Positions 58,964 to 64,000 of a stretch of DNA of 64,000 nucleotides are shown here, piece by piece. Source of the stretch: Thermothelomyces thermophilus ATCC 42464 (taxonomy: Eukaryota > Ascomycota > Sordariomycetes > Sordariales > Chaetomiaceae); NCBI RefSeq assembly GCF_000226095.1, contig NC_016478.1:1230001-1294000 (forward strand), read 5' to 3'. A program made the translations under genes and the position numbers. Under the pieces are notes generated by a model. It made no database searches. It saw only the letters and a list, made by a program, of their open reading frames with translations, and was not told where the DNA came from. Numbering within the stretch: the stretch's first letter is position 1; each line of letters starts with the position of its first letter.

Positions 58964-58974
58964 TTGCTATCACT
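58964..58974 (+). promoter_or_regulatory. Element 4 primer-binding site
   Basis: TTGCTATCACT two bases after the LTR; complementary to AGTAATAGCAA of its LTR (58772-58782) with one transition. Confidence 0.5.
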
Positions 58975-60836
58975 CCCTTTGTTCTGTCATAGTTTAGGAC
59001 GAAGGTGATTTCGACCTTGATATCGACATAGCTACTAATATTACGGCCGAATAGCTACTTGCCTAGCTTGGTCAACTCTAGTAGCGGATCTAGGAGTTAG
59101 ACTAGAGAGATAAGGTTGCTTAAGCTTAGATCAAGGAACTCGAAAACGGCAAAAAGCACTCGTAGAAGCTAGTTAACGAGGCCTATACTAAAATTAAGGC
59201 ACTCGAAGGCGCCAAAGCGAGCCGTATCAAGATTAAACTACCTGGCAAATACGGAGGAACTAAGGAGGATCTTATAGGATTCCTAACAAACCTCTAATCC
59301 TACTTCTGGCTTAATGATAACAAGTTTCTGGACGATAAAGCCAAAGTCCTCTATATAGCTACGAGACTAGAGAGCAAGGTACTTAGATAGTTTAAGCCTA
59401 TATAGAACGACTATCTTACTAAGGAAGATAAAGATGACTAAGATACATTTATATAGGCAGTTTTTTGATCTTATGACCGTTTTAAAAAAGAGCTTTAGAA
59501 GGTTTTTAGCGATAAAGATAAGAAGATTTATATATAAGAAAGACTTACTAGCCTTTGATAGACTAAGTTAGTAGCCTCTTATACTATATAGTTTAGATAG
59601 GATATACTTAAGTCTTAGCTTAACGATAAGGTATTAATATAACTATTCTATAATAGCTTAAAGGAAAAGGTTAAAGATAAGCTATATAAGTATAACTAGC
59701 CTAAGACCCTGGACAAATATATTATATAGGCTATTAGAATCGATAATTAACTCTATATATAAGAGTAATAGAAATAAGGTCGAATAAATAGAACTATAGT
59801 CAAGGCTAACAACAAGAAAAAGCAAGTATATATTAGTACCTCGTATAGGACGTATCCTAGAGCTATAGATATAGATGTAGCATAAAAGCAGGACAAGAAA
59901 AAGACGGCTAAAGACAAGTCTAACATTACCTATTATAACTATAGAAAGAAAGGATACTATAAACGAGAATATTAAAGCCTAAAGAAAGAGTAGAAAGTAA
60001 TCCTTAGAAAGGAAATTATAACTATCGACGAAACCACTAAGGATATGATCGAAGTAATAGCTACAAGCTACAAAGACAGGGATAGCAATATAGATAGTCT
60101 TGGATACGACGGCGACGGTAAAGACGAATAAACACCGTACTCCGAACTGGTCATGGTAGACCTAGAGATAGGTCTTGCTAAATAGGACATGGCAGAGGAG
60201 TATATACTACTAATTTCGATTCTCCCGGCCCTAAGGTAGTAGGGTTTCATAGTTACACAGAGGCAGGATAGATCGTAGACGACCGATACCTAAGGAATCG
60301 AAAGACCCGGACCTAATGTTCTATTCCTCTAGGAACGAATCAAATGATATCGTAATGAAGTTTTCCGGCTTAATACGGAACTGTGTAAACGGGATAAACG
60401 CTTAATTCGACTTGCCTAGTAGAGCGATAAGATGAAGGACGAGATAAGGGAACTCTAATATATTGTAGAAACTATTAAAGGGGAACAGCCTATAATATAT
60501 AATAGGCCTAATAGCTATACCAAGTATTTTAACGATTAGTAACTTAGCTATAATATATAAAACCCCAAGTACTAGTTTATATATGCGAACCGTAGAAAGG
60601 ATAAGTATATATAGGAAAGCTATTAGAAGAAATACTCCTACCTTAGCATTAGAGTACCTATAGTCTATATATAGTAAGAAGGATTTGGAAAAGAATTCTA
60701 ATACCTTTTAGGTAATACTACATGACTATACCTATAATACAAGGTATATATATAAGTGCCCTAGTTCTAGTATATATTATACAAATGCCAATACTACTTT
60801 CGCGATAAATTCGAAAACAATCACTAGCCGACCTAA

Positions 60837-61234
60837 TGTCACGATTTAGCTATATAAGGCGACCCGGCAAGGCACACAGAACCAATTAGGAACTACAAGA
60901 CCTAAGGACTAATCAGGAAGTAATCGCAGTGATCGCACTTCGATCAAGACAAGCACTTAGGTAACGATTGCAGGATCGTAGCAGCGATCGCATAATCGAG
61001 ACTCAAGGAGGAAGGAAAGGAAATTATATATAGTCACTCGTTATAGTAAACTCTAGGAGTTCACCAGTGATAGCAATCATAACTTATAGTACCCTAACAT
61101 TATAAGGAGATAACTAAAGTATTATTGTAAACCCTTTGGCTTCACCGAATCCCTTAGACGACCTGCTTATTAGCTCCGCTCAATCTACCTTCGTCTAAAC
61201 CCTTTTAGAAGAAGTCTAAGTTAGGTTCGTTATA
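60837..61234 (+). repeat. Element 5, 5' LTR (398 bp)
   Basis: Starts TGTCACGATTTAGC and ends TTCGTTATA. Left half unlike the other two LTR types, right half (from about 61030) shared. AGTGATAGCAA at 61066-61076. Confidence 0.85.
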
Positions 61235-61236
61235 TG

Positions 61237-61247
61237 TTGCTATTACT
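61237..61247 (+). promoter_or_regulatory. Element 5 primer-binding site
   Basis: TTGCTATTACT two bases after the LTR, complementary to AGTGATAGCAA of its LTR with one transition. Confidence 0.5.
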
Positions 61248-64000
61248 CCCTTTGTTCTATCATGGTTTAGAATGGAGGTAACTTCGACCTTGATACTGAC
61301 ATAGCTACCGATGTTATAGCCAAATAACTGCTTGCCTAGCTTAGTCAACTCTAACAGCAGATCTAGGAGTTAGACTAGAGAGACAAGGCTGCTTAAGCTC
61401 GAATTAAGGAACTCGAGAACGGCGAAAAGTACTTGTAGAAATTGATTAACGAGGCCTACGCTAAAATCGAGACGCTCGAGACTATCAAAGCGAGCTACAT
61501 CAAGATCGAACTACCTGGCAAATATAGAGGAACTAAGGAGGATCTTGTAGGATTCCTAACAAACTTCTGATCCTACTTCTGGCTTAATAACGACAAGTTT
61601 CTAGACGATAAAGCTAAAGTCCTTTATATAGCTACGAGACTAGAGGGCAAGGCACTTAGATGGTTCGAGCCTATATAGAATGACTATCTTATCAAGGAAG
61701 ACAAAGATGACCGAGACGTATTTATATAGGTAGTCTTCTAATCTTACGACCGTTTCGAAGAAGAGCTTCGGAAGGTTTTTAGCGACAAAGACGAGAAAAT
61801 CTATATATAGGAAAGACTTGCTAATCTCTAACAGACTAAGTTAGTAGCCTCCTACGCTATATAGTTTAGATAAGACATGTTTAAGTCCTAACTTAATGAC
61901 AAGGCATTAATACAATTGTTCTATAATAGCCTAAAGGAAAAGGTTAAAGACGAGCTATACAAGTACGATTAACCTGAGACTTTAGACAAATACATTGTAT
62001 AGGCTATTAGAATTGATGATCGGCTCTATATACAAGAGTAGTAGAAACGAGGTCAAATGAATGGAACTATAGTTAAGGCTAACGATAAGAAAAAACGAAC
62101 GTACGCCAGTACCTTGTATAGGATATACCCTAAAGCTATAGATATAGACGTAGTATAGAAGTAGGACCGGAAGAAGACGACTAAAGACAAGTCCAATATT
62201 ACCTACTATAACTACGGAAAGAAAGGGCACTATAAGCAAGAATGTCGAAGCCCGAAGAAAGAGTAAAAGCCAGTCCCTAGAAAAGAAATCGCAGACATCG
62301 ACGAAACTATTAAGAATGTCACTAAAGTAGTAGCTATAAGCTACAAAGACAGGGGCAGTAATATAGACAGTCTTAGATATAACGGCAACGGTAAAGACGA
62401 ACAAGTACTATATTCCGAACTAGTCACTATAGACCTAGAAACGGGTCTTGCCGAATAGGACACGGCCGGAGAGTACGTACCGCCAATTTCGATTCTCCTA
62501 GCCTTAGGGCAGTGGGGTTTTATAGTTATATAGAGGCGGGATAGATTATAGACGACCGACACCTAAGGAACCGAAAGACCTAGACCTAATGTTCTATTCC
62601 TATAGGAACGAATTGAAGGGTACCGTAACGAAGTTTTCTAGCTTAACACGGAACTATGTAAATAGGATAAACGTTTGACTTAACTTGCCTAGTAGAGCAA
62701 TAAGATAAGGGATGAGACGAGGGAACTCCGACGTATCGTAGAAACTATTAAAAGAGAACAGCTTATAATATATAATAGACCTAATAGCTATATCGAGTGC
62801 TTTGACGATTAGTAACTTAGTAACGACGTATAGAACCTAGAATATCAGTTTATATATATAAACCGTAGAAAAGACAAGCATACGTAGGAAAGCTACTAGA
62901 AGAAATACTCCTACCTCAGCATTGGAGTACCTATAGTCTATATACAGTAGGAAGGATTTAGGAGAGAATTCTAATACCTCCTAGGCAACGCTATACGATT
63001 GTACCCTCGACACGAGGCATATACACAAGTGCCTTGGTTCCAATGTATAGCACACGAATGCCGATACTATTTCCGCGATAAATTTGAGAACAACTACTAG
63101 CCGACCTGACAAGAAAATGAGGACAGAAGCTTATGCCTGGTGGAGTAGGTCTATGACGTAGGAAACAGAGCGGCTGAATTGCTCTGGAAAATTGAAGACC
63201 GGAGTCTAGAAAGTATTATAATAGTTCTAAAACGAGCCTGGCCTAGGTACTACGGAATAGGACGAGACATATAGGACTTATACTAGAGTAACGATTGCCT
63301 TTACCACGCGGACGAAAAAAAGTTACGAATTTGGGAGCTTCAGATGAAGCTATAGTATATACAATGGAAAGTAGAACAGACCTAATGGTAGGAAGCCGTA
63401 AGCACTTAATAGCTTATAGAAATGAGCACGATCGATAAAGCTACTATTAGCCGAACGACTAAAGAGGTTAGCACTGACCTAGGAAATAGGTCAGGGCCCT
63501 TCGAGGGGCCCGAAAACCATTAATGCCTGTATAACGGCGAGTAGTAGCGTAGTATAGGAGGAATTACTACAAGAGACCACTATATCGAGACCTCCTGGCA
63601 GAAATATAGGAAATCGCTATAATCTTTAGACGACAACGGCACGACAAGCAACTATAGATAATAGTACAATGGAAACAGCACGAAATGCTCGTACTAGTAG
63701 ACAGTGGAGCAGAGATAAACCTGATTTCGCCAATGCTTGTAAATTAGCTATAGATACCCTAGAGAATAAAGTAGAAGCATAGCATAGTCAAAGGACTATT
63801 TCTAACGTAATAGGTATATAGGGAGACCGAACCGATTGATATCACTATGGTAGGGAAGACTATAGTAGTCGTATTTAGTATTATAGACATAGGTAACAAC
63901 AAAGATATAATACTAGGGTTACTATAGCATAAAGATTACAACCCGGACATTAGCTAGAAGAATAGTAGCCACCTACGACCCTAAATGGAGTCGTATTTGA

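Larger units (their letters stand above)
58533..64000 (+). mobile_element. Element 4: Ty3/Gypsy element, second LTR type, interrupted by element 5
   Basis: 5' LTR 58533-58961 (429 bp), gag from about 58985 with a badly mutated zinc knuckle near 59935-59975, then sequence parallel to element 1 up to 60836, where element 5 begins. The rest should lie beyond the window. Coordinates include element 5. Confidence 0.85.
60837..64000 (+). mobile_element. Element 5: Ty3/Gypsy element, third LTR type, partial
   Basis: 5' LTR 60837-61234, gag from about 61260 with knuckle at 62204-62245 (last Cys kept, KKGHYKQEC), protease DSGA at 63700-63711 intact. It ends with the window in sequence parallel to element 1 at about 38.17 kb. 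It is inserted in element 4 after CCTAA (60832-60836). By eye it is less RIP-mutated than element 1. Confidence 0.88.

Overview
The window is nuclear DNA of a filamentous ascomycete, most likely a Sordariomycete. Coding sequence in the left half is GC-rich. Introns are 50-63 nt (one of 208 nt) with GT..AG ends and CTRAC-type branch sites. The gene families are fungal (KDM4-type demethylase, AAT-family amino acid permease, FHA-kinase, F-box protein). The right half carries the C-to-T / G-to-A decay typical of repeat-induced point mutation (RIP). The species cannot be named from the sequence alone.

Layout. 0.4-5.2 kb: a JmjN/JmjC/ePHD histone demethylase of the KDM4 class, four exons, with a long disordered, polyQ-containing tail. 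6.0-6.3 kb: a small broken gene. 6.3-12.4 kb: about 6 kb with no recognisable gene but several short palindromes and repeats. 12.5-14.5 kb: a three-exon amino acid permease with a TATA box and pyrimidine-rich leader. 14.5-18.2 kb: no recognised protein gene, one Pol III-like signature. 18.2-18.9 kb: a small protein with a PPxY-type motif and eight copies of an 8-residue CCF repeat. 19.9-26.9 kb: an accessory block with an FHA-protein kinase interrupted by an in-frame TAG, a divergent fungal gene of unknown function, and an F-box-like gene with a frameshift. 27.7-27.9 kb: a small CxxC-rich protein. 29.2-30.2 kb: the integrase/chromodomain end of a Ty3/Gypsy element, at the edge of a sharp drop in GC.

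From about 30.2 kb to the end everything is RIP-degraded Ty3/Gypsy chromovirus DNA. Its architecture can be resolved to the base. Element 1 (+, 34957-57608) has 448-bp LTRs and contains two antisense insertions of related elements: element 2 (39203-46808, 454-bp LTRs, target duplication GATAT) and element 3 (47308-54751, 427-bp LTRs, target duplication TATAT). Element 4 (+, from 58533) is interrupted by element 5 (+, from 60837), and both run off the window. The elements encode gag with a CCHC knuckle, an aspartic protease, RT/RNase H, integrase and a chromodomain.

The most interesting result lies between the chromodomain and the 3' LTR. All three complete elements carry a convergent, antisense accessory gene whose first part has the Zn2Cys6 cysteine spacing and whose second part is a basic/acidic coiled coil, a Gal4-like layout. 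All five elements also have an 11-nt site two bases inside the 5' LTR that is complementary to a stretch of the LTR itself rather than to a tRNA end. This suggests Tf1-like self-priming. Element 3 carries matching changes in both partners.
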